Shown: positions 12,098 to 26,010, counted from the stretch's first letter. The stretch: DNA of 64,000 nt from Auanema rhodensis (GCA_964057225.1 OZ059897.1:558001-622000); one strand, 5' to 3'. Notes: a model not told the origin generated them from the sequence alone. Numbers and translations: made by a program.

Positions 12098-12770
12098 AGA
12101 TGATATCTAGGTGCATTTTTAAGCTAGCGCAAATCTGATAACACAGATCGACGCAGCTTAAAAATCCGCATCGAATGCACTTTACTACATTAAGAAAAGC
12201 TTAATACAAAAATTAGTTATGATCGTTTGAAAAATGATGCATTAGTGTATGTTGAGTTTCCATGTACACTCAACATTGCTTCCAAAAACATTTTGACAAA
12301 AATTTTTTCGAAATATTTCAAAATAATTTAGCAAAAAGTAGATGTTTTTAGATTCCTTTTTTTGAGGCAAAAACGATGGACAATGTTATTCAACGAAAAA
12401 ATTAATTCTTCAGGGTGAAAATCGAGGATATAGGTGTGAACTTATATCAGTTGATATCTCGGTGCATCTTTAAGCTAGCGCAAATCTGATAGTACAGATC
12501 GACGCAGCTTAAAAATGCGCATCGAATGCATTATAATACATGGAGAAACGCTCAATACAAAAATTAGTTATGATTGTTTGAAAAATGATGCATTAGTGTA
12601 TGTTGAGTTACCATGTACACTCAACATTGCTTCCAAAAACATTTTGACAAAACTTTTTTCGAAAAATTTCAAAATAATTTCGCAAAAAGTAGATGTTTTT
12701 AGATTCCTTTTTTCAAGGCAAAAACGATGGACAATGTTTTTCAACGAAAAAATTAATTCTTCAGGGTGAA
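12098..12770 (+). repeat. Two-monomer cassette found four times (8-, 8- and 5-monomer spacing)
   Basis: A block with 'agatgatatctagg', 'actttactac', 'aaaatgcgcatcg' and 'tacatggag' occurs here and at about 9290-9962, 14906-15578 and 16661-17333. Offsets are 2,808, 2,808 and 1,755 bp, all exact multiples of 351. The copies at 12.1, 14.9 and 16.7 kb share 'ttataatac' and 'aatgtttttcaac'; the copy at 9.3 kb has 'ttatactac' and 'aatgttattc', so it branched off first. Confidence 0.75.
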
Positions 12771-14249
12771 AATCGAGGATATAAGTGTGAACTTATATCA
12801 GTTGATATCTCGGTGCATTTTGAAGCTAGGGGAAATCTGATAACACAAATCGACGCAGCTTAATAATCCGCATCGAATGCACTATACTACATTGAGAAAC
12901 GCTTAATACAAAAATTAGTTATGATCGTTTGAAAAATGATGCATTAGTGTATGTTGAGTTTCCATGTACACTCAACATTGCTTCCAAAAACATTTTGAAA
13001 AAAATTTTTTCGAAAAATTTTAAGATAATTTAGCGAAAAGTAGATGTTTTTAGATTCCTTTTTTTGAGGCAAAAACGATGGACAATGTTATTCAACGAAA
13101 AAATTAATTCTTCAGGGTGAAAATCGAGGATATAAGTGTGAACTTATATCAGTCGATATCTCGGTGCATTTTCAAGCTAGCGCAAATCTGATAGTACAGA
13201 TCGACGCAGCTTAAAAATCCGCATCGAATGCACTATACTACATTAAGAAAAGCTGAATACAAAAATTAATTATGATCGTTTGAAAAATGATGCATTAGTG
13301 TATGTTGAGTTTCCATGTACACTCAAAATTGCTTCCAAAAACATTTTGACAAAAATTTTTTCGAAAAATTTCAAAATAATTTAGCGAAAAGTAGATGTTT
13401 TTAGATTCCTTTTTTCGAGGCAAAAACGATGGACAATGTTATTCAACGAAAAAATTAATTCTTCAGGGTGAAAATCGAGGATATAAGTGTGAACTTATAT
13501 CAGTTGATATCTCGGTGCATCTTTAAGCTAGCGCAAATCTGATAACACAGATCGACGCAGCTTAAAAATCCGCATCGAATGCACTATATTACATTGAGAA
13601 ACGCTCAATACAAAAATTAGTTATGATTGTTTGAAAAATGATGCATTAGTGTATGTTGAGTTTCCATGTACACTCAACATTGCTTCCAAAAACATTTTGA
13701 CAAAACTTTTTTCGAAAAATTTCAAAATAATTTAGCGAAAAGTAGATGTTTTTAGATTCCTTTTTTTGAGGCAAAAACGATGGACAATGTTATTCAACGA
13801 AAAAATTAATTCTTCAGGGTGAAAATCGAGGATATAGGTGTGAACTTATATCAGTTGATATCTCGGTGCATCTTTAAGCTAGCGCAAATCTGTTAGTACA
13901 GATCGACGCAGCTTAATAATCCGCATCGAATGCACTATACTACATTGAGAAACGCTTAATACAAAAATTAGTTATGATCGTTTGAAAAATGATGCATTAG
14001 TGTATGTTGAGTTTCCATGTACACTCAACATTGCTTCCAAAAACATTTTGACAAAAATTTTTTCGAAATATTTCAAAATAATTTAGCAAAAAGTAGATGT
14101 TTTTAGATTCCTTTTTTCGAGGCAAAAACGATGGACAATGTTATTCAACGAAAAAATTAATTCTTCAGGGTGAAAATCGAGGATATAGGTGTGAACTTAT
14201 ATCAGTTGATATCTCGGTGCATCTTTAAGCTAGCGCAAATCTGATAGTA

Positions 14250-17200
14250 CAGATCGACGCAGCTTAATAATCCGCATCGAATGCACTATACTACATTGAG
14301 AAACGCTTAATACAAAAATTAGTTATGATCGTTTGAAAAATGATGCAATAGTGTATGTTGAGTTTCCATGTACACTCAAAATTGCTTCCAAAAACATTTT
14401 GACAAAAATTTTTTCGAAAAATTTCAAAATAATTTAGCAAAAAGTAGATGTTTTTAGATTCCTTTTTTCAAGGCAAAAACGATGGACAATGTTATTCAAC
14501 GAAAAAATTAATTCTTCAGGGTGAAAATCGAGGATATAAGTGTGAATTTATATCAGTTGATATCTCGGTGCATTTTGAAGCTAGGGGAAATCTGATAACA
14601 CAAATCGACGCAGCTTAATAATCCGCATCGAATGCACTATACTACATTGAGAAACGCTTAATACAAAAATTAGTTATGATCGTTTGAAAAATGATGCATT
14701 AGTGTATGTTGAGTTTCCATGTACACTCAACATTGCTTCCAAAAACATTTTGACAAAAATTTTTTCGAAATATTTCAAAATAATTTAGCAAAAAGTAGAT
14801 GTTTTTAGATTCCTTTTTTTGAGGCAAAAACGATGGACAATGTTATTCAACGAAAAAATTAATTCTTCAGGGTGAAAATCGAGGATATAAGTGTGAACTT
14901 ATATCAGATGATATCTAGGTGCATTTTTAAGCTAGCGCAAATCTGATAACACAGATCGACGCAGCTTAAAAATCCGCATCGAATGCACTTTACTACATTA
15001 AGAAAAGCTTAATACAAAAATTAGTTATGATCGTTTGAAAAATGATGCATTAGTGTATGTTGAGTTTCCATGTACACTCAACATTGCTTCCAAAAACATT
15101 TTGACAAAAATTTTTTCGAAATATTTCAAAATAATTTAGCAAAAAGTAGATGTTTTTAGATTCCTTTTTTTGAGGCAAAAACGATGGACAATGTTATTCA
15201 ACGAAAAAATTAATTCTTCAGGGTGAAAATCGAGGATATAGGTGTGAACTTATATCAGTTGATATCTCGGTGCATCTTTAAGCTAGCGCAAATCTGATAG
15301 TACAGATCGACGCAGCTTAAAAATGCGCATCGAATGCATTATAATACATGGAGAAACGCTCAATACAAAAATTAGTTATGATTGTTTGAAAAATGATGCA
15401 TTAGTGTATGTTGAGTTTCCATGTACACTCAACATTGCTTCCAAAAACATTTTGACAAAACTTTTTTCGAAAAATTTCAAAATAATTTCGCAAAAAGTAG
15501 ATGTTTTTAGATTCCTTTTTTCAAGGCAAAAACGATGGACAATGTTTTTCAACGAAAAAATTAATTCTTCAGGGTGAAAATCGAGGATATAAGTGTGAAC
15601 TTATATCAGATGATATCTAGGTGCATTTTTAAGCTAGCGCAAATCTGATAACACAGATCGACGCAGCTTAAAAATCCGCATCGAATGCACTATATTACAT
15701 TGAGAAACGCTCAATACAAAAATAAGTTATGATCGTTTGAAAAATGATGCAATAGTGTATGTTGAGTTTCCATGTACACTCAAAATTGCTTCCAAAAACA
15801 TTTTGACAAAAATTTTTTCGAAAAATTTCAAAATAATTTAGCGAAAAGTAGATGTTTTTAGATTCCTTTTTTTGAGGCAAAAACGATGGACAATGTTATT
15901 CAACGAAAAAATTAATTCTTCAGGGTGAAAATCGAGGATATAGGTGTGAACTTATATCAGTTGATATCTCGGTGCATCTTTAAGCTAGCGCAAATCTGAT
16001 AGTACAGATCGACGCAGCTTAATAATCCGCATCGAATGCACTATACTACATTGAGAAACGCTTAATACAAAAATTAGTTATGATCGTTTGAAAAATGATG
16101 CAATAGTGTATGTTGAGTTTCCATGTACACTCAAAATTGCTTCCAAAAACATTTTGACAAAAATTTTTTCGAAAAATTTCAAAATAATTTAGCAAAAAGT
16201 AGATGTTTTTAGATTCCTTTTTTCAAGGCAAAAACGATGGACAATGTTATTCAACGAAAAAATTAATTCTTCAGGGTGAAAATCGAGGATATAAGTGTGA
16301 ATTTATATCAGTTGATATCTCGGTGCATTTTGAAGCTAGGGGAAATCTGATAACACAAATCGACGCAGCTTAATAATCCGCATCGAATGCACTATACTAC
16401 ATTGAGAAACGCTTAATACAAAAATTAGTTATGATCGTTTGAAAAATGATGCATTAGTGTATGTTGAGTTTCCATGTACACTCAACATTGCTTCCAAAAA
16501 CATTTTGACAAAAATTTTTTCGAAATATTTCAAAATAATTTAGCAAAAAGTAGATGTTTTTAGATTCCTTTTTTCAAGGCAAAAACGATGGACAATGTTA
16601 TTCAACGAAAAAATTAATTCTTCAGGGTGAAAATCGAGGATATAAGTGTGAACTTATATCAGATGATATCTAGGTGCATTTTTAAGCTAGCGCAAATCTG
16701 ATAACACAGATCGACGCAGCTTAAAAATCCGCATCGAATGCACTTTACTACATTAAGAAAAGCTTAATACAAAAATTAGTTATGATCGTTTGAAAAATGA
16801 TGCATTAGTGTATGTTGAGTTTCCATGTACACTCAACATTGCTTCCAAAAACATTTTGACAAAAATTTTTTCGAAATATTTCAAAATAATTTAGCAAAAA
16901 GTAGATGTTTTTAGATTCCTTTTTTTGAGGCAAAAACGATGGACAATGTTATTCAACGAAAAAATTAATTCTTCAGGGTGAAAATCGAGGATATAGGTGT
17001 GAACTTATATCAGTTGATATCTCGGTGCATCTTTAAGCTAGCGCAAATCTGATAGTACAGATCGACGCAGCTTAAAAATGCGCATCGAATGCATTATAAT
17101 ACATGGAGAAACGCTCAATACAAAAATTAGTTATGATTGTTTGAAAAATGATGCATTAGTGTATGTTGAGTTTCCATGTACACTCAACATTGCTTCCAAA

Positions 17201-17333
17201 AACATTTTGACAAAACTTTTTTCGAAAAATTTCAAAATAATTTCGCAAAAAGTAGATGTTTTTAGATTCCTTTTTTCAAGGCAAAAACGATGGACAATGT
17301 TTTTCAACGAAAAAATTAATTCTTCAGGGTGAA
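14250..17333 (+). repeat. 5-monomer (1,755-bp) duplication within the divergent domain
   Basis: The segment 14250-15578 matches 16005-17333 at an offset of 1,755 bp. It includes the 'gtgaatttat' marker at 14540 and 16295 and the two-monomer cassette. One visible difference is tttTTgagg near 14819 against ttttCAagg near 16574. The monomer between the copies (about 15.6-15.95 kb) instead resembles 10.69-11.04 kb, 14 monomers upstream. Confidence 0.7.
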
Positions 17334-18179
17334 AATCGAGGATATAAGTGTGAACTTATATCAGTTGATATCTCGGTGCATTTTGAAGCTAGGGGAAATC
17401 TGATAACACAAATCGACGCAGCTTAATAATCCGCATCGAATGCACTATACTACATTGAGAAACGCTTAATACAAAAATTAGTTATGATCGTTTGAAAAAT
17501 GATGCATTAGTGTATGTTGAGTTTCCATGTACACTCAAAATTGCTTCCAAAAACATTTTGACAAAAATTTTTTCGAAAAATTTCAAAATAATTTAGCGAA
17601 AAGTAGATGTTTTTAGATTCCTTTTTTCGAGGCAAAAACGATGGACAATGTTATTCAACGAAAAAATTAATTCTTCAGGGTGAAAATCGAGGATATAAGT
17701 GTGAACTTATATCAGTTGATATCTCGGTGCATTTTCAAGCTAGCGCAAATCTGATAACACAGATCGACGCAGCTTAAAAATCCGCATCGAATGCACTATA
17801 CTACATTAAGAAAAGCTTAATACAAAAATTAGTTATGATCGTTTGAAAAATGATGCAATAGTGTATGTTGAGTTTCCATGTACACTCAAAATTGCTTCCA
17901 AAAACATTTTGACAAAAATTTTTTCGAAAAATTTCAAAATAATTTAGCGAAAAGTAGATGTTTTTAGATTCCTTTTTTCAAGGCAAAAACGATGGACAAT
18001 GTTATTCAACGAAAAAATTAATTCTTCAGGGTGAAAATCGAGGATATAAGTGTGAACTTATATCAGTTGATATCTCGGTGCATTTTTCAGCTAGCGCAAA
18101 TCTGATAACACAGATCGACGCAGCTTAAAAATCCGCATCGAATGCACTATACTACATTAAGAAAAGCTTAATACAAAAA

Positions 18180-20255
18180 TTAGTTATTATCGTTTGAAAA
18201 ATGATGCAATAGTGTATGTTGAGTTTCCATGTACACTCAAAATTGCTTCCAAAAACATTTTGACAAAAATTTTTTCGAAAAATTTCAAAATAATTTAGCG
18301 AAAAGTAGATGTTTTTAGATTCCTTTTTTCAAGGCAAAAACGATGGACAATGTTATTCAACGAAAAAATTAATTCTTCAGGGTGAAAATCGAGGATATAA
18401 GTGTGAACTTATATCAGTTGATATCTCGGTGCATTTTCAAGCTAGAGGAAATCTGATAACACAGATCGACGCAGCTTAAAAATCCGCATCGAATGCACTA
18501 TACTACATTAAGAAAAGCTTAATACAAAAATTAGTTATGATCGTTTGAAAAATGATGCATTAGTGTATGTTGAGTTTCCATGTACACTCAAAATTGCTTC
18601 CAAAAACATTTTGACAAAAATTTTTTCGAAAAATTTCAAGATAATTTAGCGAAAAGTAGATGTTTTTAGATTCCTTTTTTCGAGGCAAAAACGATGGACA
18701 ATGTTATTCAACGAAAAAATTGATTCTTCAGGGTGAAAATCGAGGATATAAGTGTGAACTTATATCAGTTGATATCTCGGTGCATTTTTCAGCTAGCGCA
18801 AATCTGATAACACAAATCGACGCAGCTTAATAATCCGCATCGAATGCACTATACTACTTTGAGAAACGCTTAATACAAAAATTAGTTATGATCGTTTGAA
18901 AAATGATGCATTAGTGTATGTTGAGTTTCCATGTACACTCAAAACTGCTTCCAAAAACATTTTGACAAAAATTTTTTCGAAAAATTTCAAGATAATTTAG
19001 CGAAAAGTAGATGTTTTTAGATTCCTTTTTTCGAGGCAAAAACGATGGACAATGTTATTCAACGAAAAAAAATTAATTCTTCAGGGTGAAAATCGAGGAT
19101 ATAAGTGTGAACTTATATCAGTTGATATCTCGGTGCATTTTCAAGCTAGCGCAAATCTGATAGTACAGATCGACGCAGCTTAAAAATCCGCATCGAATGC
19201 ACTATACTACATTAAGAAAAGCTGAATACAAAAATTAGTTATGATCGTTTGAAAAATGATGCATTAGTGTATGTTGAGTTTCCATGTACACTCAAAATTG
19301 CTTCCAAAAACATTTTGACAAAAATTTTTTCGAAAAATTTCAAAATAATTTAGCGAAAAGTAGATGTTTTTAGATTCCTTTTTTCGAGGCAAAAACGATG
19401 GACAATGTTATTCAACGAAAAAATTGATTCTTCAGGGTGAAAATCGAGGATATAAGTGTGAACTTATATCAGTTGATATCTCGGTGCATTTTTCAGCTAG
19501 CGCAAATCTAATAACACAGATCGACGCAGCATAAAAATCCGCATCGAATGCACTATACTACGTTAAGAAAAGCTTAATACAAAAATAAGTTATGATCGTT
19601 TGAAAAATGATGCAATAGTGTATGTTGAGTTTCCATGTACACTCAAAATTGCTTCCAAAAACATTTTGACAAAAATTTTTTCGAAAAATTTCAAAATAAT
19701 TTAGCAAAAAGTAGATGTTTTTAGATTCCTTTTTTCAAGGCAAAAACGATGGACAATGTTATTCAACGAAAAAATTAATTCTTCAGGGTGAAAATCGAGG
19801 ATATAAGTGTGAACCTATATCAGTTGATATCTCGGTGCATTTTTAAGCTAGCGGAAATCTGATAACACAGATCGACGCAGCTTAAAAATCCGCATCGAAT
19901 GCACTATACTACATTGAGAAACGCTTAATACAAAAATTAGTTATGATCGTTTGAAAAATGATGCATTAGTGTATGTTGAGTTTCCATGTACACTCAAAAT
20001 TGCTTCCAAAAACATTTTGACAAAAATTTTTTCGAAAAATTTCAAAATAATTTAGCGAAAAGTAGATGTTTTTAGATTCCTTTTTTCAAGGCAAAAACGA
20101 TGGACAAAGTAATTCAACGAAAAAATCAATTCTTCAGGGTGAAAATCGAGGATATAGGTGTGAACTTATATCAGTTGATATCTCGGTGCATTTTGAAGCT
20201 AGGGGAAATCTGATAACACAGATCGACGCAGCTTAAAAATCCGCATCGAATGCAC
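18180..20255 (+). repeat. HOR block B, copy 1 (partner 21692-23767, ten monomers apart)
   Basis: Six monomers with a distinctive ordered marker set: 'gttattatc' (18183), 'gctagagg' (about 18441), 'ctactttgag' (about 18854), an eight-A run (19065-19072), 'cgttaagaaaag' (19561) and 'aaaaatcaattc' (20121). Each marker reappears 3,512 bp later. That is ten periods plus two bases, the two extra bases being the A-run expansion itself. Confidence 0.85.
19065..19072 (+). other. +2 A-run expansion (8 A instead of 6)
   Basis: The run after 'caacg' is eight A here and six A in ordinary copies. The same expansion occurs only at 22577-22584, exactly one block-B period away, so both descend from one mutation followed by segmental copying. 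Confidence 0.9.
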
Positions 20256-20261
20256 TATACT

Positions 20262-21692
20262 ACATTAAGAAAAGCTTAATACAAAAATTAGTTATTATCG
20301 TTTGAAAAATGATGCAATAGTGTATGTTGAGTTTCCATGTACACTCAAAATTGCTTCCAAAAACATTTTGACAAAAATTTTTTCGAAAAATTTCAAAATA
20401 ATTTAGCGAAAAGTAGATGTTTTTAGATTCCTTTTTTCAAGGCAAAAACGATGGACAATGTTATTCAACGAAAAAATTAATTCTTCAGGGTGAAAATCGA
20501 GGATATAAGTGTGAACTTATATCAGTTGATATCTCGGTGCATTTTCAAGCTAGAGGAAATCTGATAACACAGATCGACGCAGCTTAAAAATCCGCATCGA
20601 ATGCACTATACTACATTAAGAAAAGCTTAATACAAAAATTAGTTATGATCGTTTGAAAAATGATGCATTAGTGTATGTTGAGTTTCCATGTACACTCAAA
20701 ATTGCTTCCAAAAACATTTTGACAAAAATTTTTTCGAAAAATTTCAAGATAATTTAGCGAAAAGTAGATGTTTTTAGATTCCTTTTTTCGAGGCAAAAAC
20801 GATGGACAATGTTATTCAACGAAAAAATTGATTCTTCAGGGTGAAAATCGAGGATATAAGTGTGAACTTATATCAGTTGATATCTCGGTGCATTTTTCAG
20901 CTAGCGCAAATCTGATAACACAAATCGACGCAGCTTAATAATCCGCATCGAATGCACTATACTACTTTGAGAAACGCTTAATACAAAAATTAGTTATGAT
21001 CGTTTGAAAAATGATGCATTAGTGTATGTTGAGTTTCCATGTACACTCAAAACTGCTTCCAAAAACATTTTGACAAAAATTTTTTCGAAAAATTTCAAGA
21101 TAATTTAGCGAAAAGTAGATGTTTTTAGATTCCTTTTTTCAAGGCAAAAACGATGGACAATGTTATTCAACGAAAAAATTAATTCTTCAGGGTGAAAATC
21201 GAGGATATAAGTGTGAACCTATATCAGTTGATATCTCGGTGCATTTTCAAGCTAGCGCAAATCTGATAGTACAGATCGACGCAGCTTAAAAATCCGCATC
21301 GAATGCACTATACTACATTAAGAAAAGCTGAATACAAAAATTAGTTATGATCGTTTGAAAAATGATGCATTAGTGTATGTTGAGTTTCCATGTACACTCA
21401 AAATTGCTTCCAAAAACATTTTGACAAAAATTTTTTCGAAAAATTTCAAAATAATTTAGCGAAAAGTAGATGTTTTTAGATTCCTTTTTTCGAGGCAAAA
21501 ACGATGGACAATGTTATTCAACGAAAAAATTGATTCTTCAGGGTGAAAATCGAGGATATAAGTGTGAACTTATATCAGTTGATATCTCGGTGCATTTTTC
21601 AGCTAGCGCAAATCTGATAACACAAATCGACGCAGCTTAATAATCCGCATCGAATGCACTATACTACTTTGAGAAACGCTTAATACAAAAAT
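20262..21692 (+). repeat. Nested 4-monomer copy of block B
   Basis: Restarts the block B order with 'gttattatc' at 20291, 'gctagagg' and 'ctactttgag', then jumps back to another 'gttattatc' at 21695, 1,404 bp later. It lacks the eight-A run and carries 'ttcaagg' and 'aacctat' (about 21140-21210) where copy 1 has 'ttcgagg' and 'aacttat'. The switch back to the early part of the block falls between about 21540 and 21620, which looks like an unequal-exchange junction. Confidence 0.75.
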
Positions 21693-23767
21693 TAGTTATT
21701 ATCGTTTGAAAAATGATGCAATAGTGTATGTTGAGTTTCCATGTACACTCAAAATTGCTTCCAAAAACATTTTGACAAAAATTTTTTCGAAAAATTTCAA
21801 AATAATTTAGCGAAAAGTAGATGTTTTTAGATTCCTTTTTTCAAGGCAAAAACGATGGACAATGTTATTCAACGAAAAAATTAATTCTTCAGGGTGAAAA
21901 TCGAGGATATAAGTGTGAACTTATATCAGTTGATATCTCGGTGCATTTTCAAGCTAGAGGAAATCTGATAACACAGATCGACGCAGCTTAAAAATCCGCA
22001 TCGAATGCACTATACTACATTAAGAAAAGCTTAATACAAAAATTAGTTATGATCGTTTGAAAAATGATGCATTAGTGTATGTTGAGTTTCCATGTACACT
22101 CAAAATTGCTTCCAAAAACATTTTGACAAAAATTTTTTCGAAAAATTTCAAGATAATTTAGCGAAAAGTAGATGTTTTTAGATTCCTTTTTTCGAGGCAA
22201 AAACGATGGACAATGTTATTCAACGAAAAAATTGATTCTTCAGGGTGAAAATCGAGGATATAAGTGTGAACTTATATCAGTTGATATCTCGGTGCATTTT
22301 TCAGCTAGCGCAAATCTGATAACACAAATCGACGCAGCTTAATAATCCGCATCGAATGCACTATACTACTTTGAGAAACGCTTAATACAAAAATTAGTTA
22401 TGATCGTTTGAAAAATGATGCATTAGTGTATGTTGAGTTTCCATGTACACTCAAAACTGCTTCCAAAAACATTTTGACAAAAATTTTTTCGAAAAATTTC
22501 AAGATAATTTAGCGAAAAGTAGATGTTTTTAGATTCCTTTTTTCGAGGCAAAAACGATGGACAATGTTATTCAACGAAAAAAAATTAATTCTTCAGGGTG
22601 AAAATCGAGGATATAAGTGTGAACTTATATCAGTTGATATCTCGGTGCATTTTCAAGCTAGCGCAAATCTGATAGTACAGATCGACGCAGCTTAAAAATC
22701 CGCATCGAATGCACTATACTACATTAAGAAAAGCTGAATACAAAAATTAGTTATGATCGTTTGAAAAATGATGCATTAGTGTATGTTGAGTTTCCATGTA
22801 CACTCAAAATTGCTTCCAAAAACATTTTGACAAAAATTTTTTCGAAAAATTTCAAAATAATTTAGCGAAAAGTAGATGTTTTTAGATTCCTTTTTTCGAG
22901 GCAAAAACGATGGACAATGTTATTCAACGAAAAAATTGATTCTTCAGGGTGAAAATCGAGGATATAAGTGTGAACTTATATCAGTTGATATCTCGGTGCA
23001 TTTTTCAGCTAGCGCAAATCTAATAACACAGATCGACGCAGCATAAAAATCCGCATCGAATGCACTATACTACGTTAAGAAAAGCTTAATACAAAAATAA
23101 GTTATGATCGTTTGAAAAATGATGCAATAGTGTATGTTGAGTTTCCATGTACACTCAAAATTGCTTCCAAAAACATTTTGACAAAAATTTTTTCGAAAAA
23201 TTTCAAAATAATTTAGCAAAAAGTAGATGTTTTTAGATTCCTTTTTTCAAGGCAAAAACGATGGACAATGTTATTCAACGAAAAAATTAATTCTTCAGGG
23301 TGAAAATCGAGGATATAAGTGTGAACCTATATCAGTTGATATCTCGGTGCATTTTTAAGCTAGCGGAAATCTGATAACACAGATCGACGCAGCTTAAAAA
23401 TCCGCATCGAATGCACTATACTACATTGAGAAACGCTTAATACAAAAATTAGTTATGATCGTTTGAAAAATGATGCATTAGTGTATGTTGAGTTTCCATG
23501 TACACTCAAAATTGCTTCCAAAAACATTTTGACAAAAATTTTTTCGAAAAATTTCAAAATAATTTAGCGAAAAGTAGATGTTTTTAGATTCCTTTTTTCA
23601 AGGCAAAAACGATGGACAATGTAATTCAACGAAAAAATCAATTCTTCAGGGTGAAAATCGAGGATATAGGTGTGAACTTATATCAGTTGATATCTCGGTG
23701 CATTTTGAAGCTAGGGGAAATCTGATAACACAAATCGACGCAGCTTAAAAATCCGCATCGAATGCAC
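21692..23767 (+). repeat. HOR block B, copy 2
   Basis: Carries the same six-monomer marker order as 18180-20255, including the eight-A run at 22577, 'cgttaagaaaag' at 23073 and 'aaaaatcaattc' at 23633. Differences seen are 'gtaattc' in place of 'aagtaattc' near 23620 and 'acaaatc' instead of 'acagatc' near 23733. Beyond about 23767 the sequence moves to a new haplotype ('cttataacaaaag'). Confidence 0.85.
22577..22584 (+). other. +2 A-run expansion, second copy
   Basis: Eight A where most copies have six; the copied partner of the expansion at 19065. Confidence 0.9.
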
Positions 23768-24149
23768 TATACTACATTGAGAAACGCTTATAACAAAAGT
23801 TAGTTATGATCGTTTGAAAAATGATGCATTAGTGTATGTTGAGTTTCCATGTACACTCAACATTGATTCCAAAAACATTTTGAAAAAAATTTTTTCGAAA
23901 AATTTCAAAATAATTTAGCAAAAAGTAGATGTTTTTAGATTCCTTTTTTCGAGGCAAAAACGATGGACAATGTTATTCAACGAAAAAATTAATTCTTCAG
24001 AGTGAAAATCGAGGATATAAGTGTGAACTTATATCAGTTCATATCTCGGTGCATTTTCAAGCTAGCGCAAATCTAATAGTACAGATCGACGCAGCTTAAA
24101 AATCCGCATCGAATGCACTATACTACATTAAGAAAAGCTTAATACAAAG

Positions 24150-26010
24150 ATTAGTTATGATCGTTTGAAAAATGATGCAATAGTGTATGTTGAGTTTCCA
24201 TGTACACTCAAAATTGCTTCCAAAAACATTTTGACAAAAATTTTTTCGAAAAATTTCAAAATAATTTAGCGAAAAGTAGATGTTTTTAGATTCCTTTTTT
24301 CAAGGCAAAAACGATGGACAATGTTATTCAACGAAAAAATTAATTCTTCAGGGTGAAAATCGAGGATATAAGTGTGAACTCATATCAGTTGATATCTCGG
24401 TGCATTTTTAAGCTAGCGGAAATCTGATAACCCAGATCGACGCAGCTTAAAAATCCGCATCAAATGCACTATACTACATTAAGAAAAGCTTAATACAAAA
24501 ATTAGTTATGATCGTTTGAAAAATGATGCATTAGTGTATGTTGAGTTTCCATGTACACTCAAAATTGCTTCCAAAAACATTTTGACAAAAATTTTTTCGA
24601 AAAATTTCAAAATAATTTAGCGAAAAGTAGATGTTTTTAGATTCCTTTTTTCAAGGCAAAAACGATGGACAATTTAATTCAACGAAAAAATTAATTCTTC
24701 AGGGTGAAAATCGAGGATATAGGTGTGAACTTATATCAGTTGATATCTCGGTGCATTTTGAAGCTAGGGGAAATCTGATAACACAAATCGACGCAGCTTA
24801 ATAATCCGCATCGAATGCACTATACTACATTGAGAAACGCTTAATACAAAAATTAGTTATGATCGTTTGAAAAATGATGCATTAGTGTATGTTGAGTTTC
24901 CATGTACACTCAACATTGCTTCCAAAAACATTTTGACAAAAATTTTTTCGAAAACTTTCAGAATAATTTAGCGAAAAGTAGATGTTTTTAGATTCCTTTT
25001 TTCAAGGCAAAAACGATGGACAATGTAATTCAACGAAAAAATTAATTCTTCAGGGTGAAAATCGAGGATATAGGTGTGAACTTATATCAGTTGATATCTC
25101 GGTGCATTTTGAAGCTAGGGGAAATCTGATAACACAAATCGACGCAGCTTAATAATCCGCATCGAATGCACTATACTACATTGAGAAACGCTTAATACAA
25201 AAATTAGTTATGATCGTTTGAAAAAATGATGCATTAGTGTATGTTGAGTTTCCATGTACACTCAACATTGCTTCCAAAAACATTTTGAAAAAAAGTTTTT
25301 CGAAAAATTTCAAAATAATTTAGCGAAAAGTAGATGTTTTTAGATTCCTTTTTTCGAGGCAAAAACGATGGACAATGTTATTCAACGAAAAAATTAATTC
25401 TTCAGAGTGAAAATCGAGGATATAAGTGTGAACTTATATCAGTTCATATCTCGGTGCATTTTCAAGCTAGCGCAAATCTGATAGTACAGATCGACGCAGC
25501 TTAAAAATCCGCATCGAATGCACTATACTACATTAAGAAAAGCTTAATACAAAAATTAGTTATGATCGTTTGAAAAATGATGCAATAGTGTATGTTGAGT
25601 TTCCATGTACACTCAAAATTGCTTCCAAAAACATTTTGACAAAAATTTTTTCGAAAAATTTCAAAATAATTTAGCAAAAAGTAGATGTTTTTAGATACCT
25701 TTTTCCAAGGCAAAAACGATGGACAATGTTATTCAACGAAAAAATTAATTCTTCAGGGTGAAAATCGAGGATATAGGTGTGAACTTATATCAGTTGATAT
25801 CTCGGTGCATTTTGAAGCTAGGGGAAATCTGATAACACAAATCGACGCAGCTTAATAATCCGCATCGAATGCACTATACTACATTGAGAAACGCTTAATA
25901 CAAAAATTAGTTATGATCGTTTGAAAAATGATGCAATAGTTTATGTTGAGTTTCCATGTACACTCAAAATTGCTTCCAAAAACATTTTGACAAAAATTTT
26001 TTCGAAAAAT
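24150..26010 (+). repeat. HOR block C, copy 1 (6-monomer period, 2,107 bp)
   Basis: Markers 'gataacccag' with 'catcaaatg' (about 24426-24465), 'caatttaattc' (24670), a six-A run after 'gtttg' (25221) and 'gatacctttttcc' (about 25694) all recur 2,107 bp later: six periods plus the one-base insertion inside the block. The subfamily is rich in 'gaagctagggg', 'acacaaatc' and 'cagaataat'. One private change is 'aactcatatc' near 24378. Confidence 0.85.
25221..25226 (+). other. +1 A-run expansion
   Basis: Six A instead of five between 'gtttg' and 'tgatg'. The same expansion is at 27328-27333 and 28733-28738, following the block C copies, so all three probably come from one event. Confidence 0.9.

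Larger units (their letters stand above)
5080..17540 (+). repeat. Divergent satellite domain (ataGTaca / taaTAatcc subfamily)
   Basis: This domain is marked by 'gatagtacag', 'cttaataatcc', 'tcaacattg', 'gaaatattt', 'gcatctttaag' and 'gaagctagggg', which are rare or absent in the first 5 kb. Recurrence is at several spacings rather than one. The marker 'actttactac' lies at 9371, 12179, 14987 and 16742 (8, 8 and 5 monomers). 'ctatattac' lies near 10777, 13585 and 15691 (8 and 6 monomers). 'agatgatatctagg' recurs at mixed intervals between 8240 and 16660. The mosaic suggests repeated unequal exchange with different register shifts. No gene or foreign insert is visible. Confidence 0.8.
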
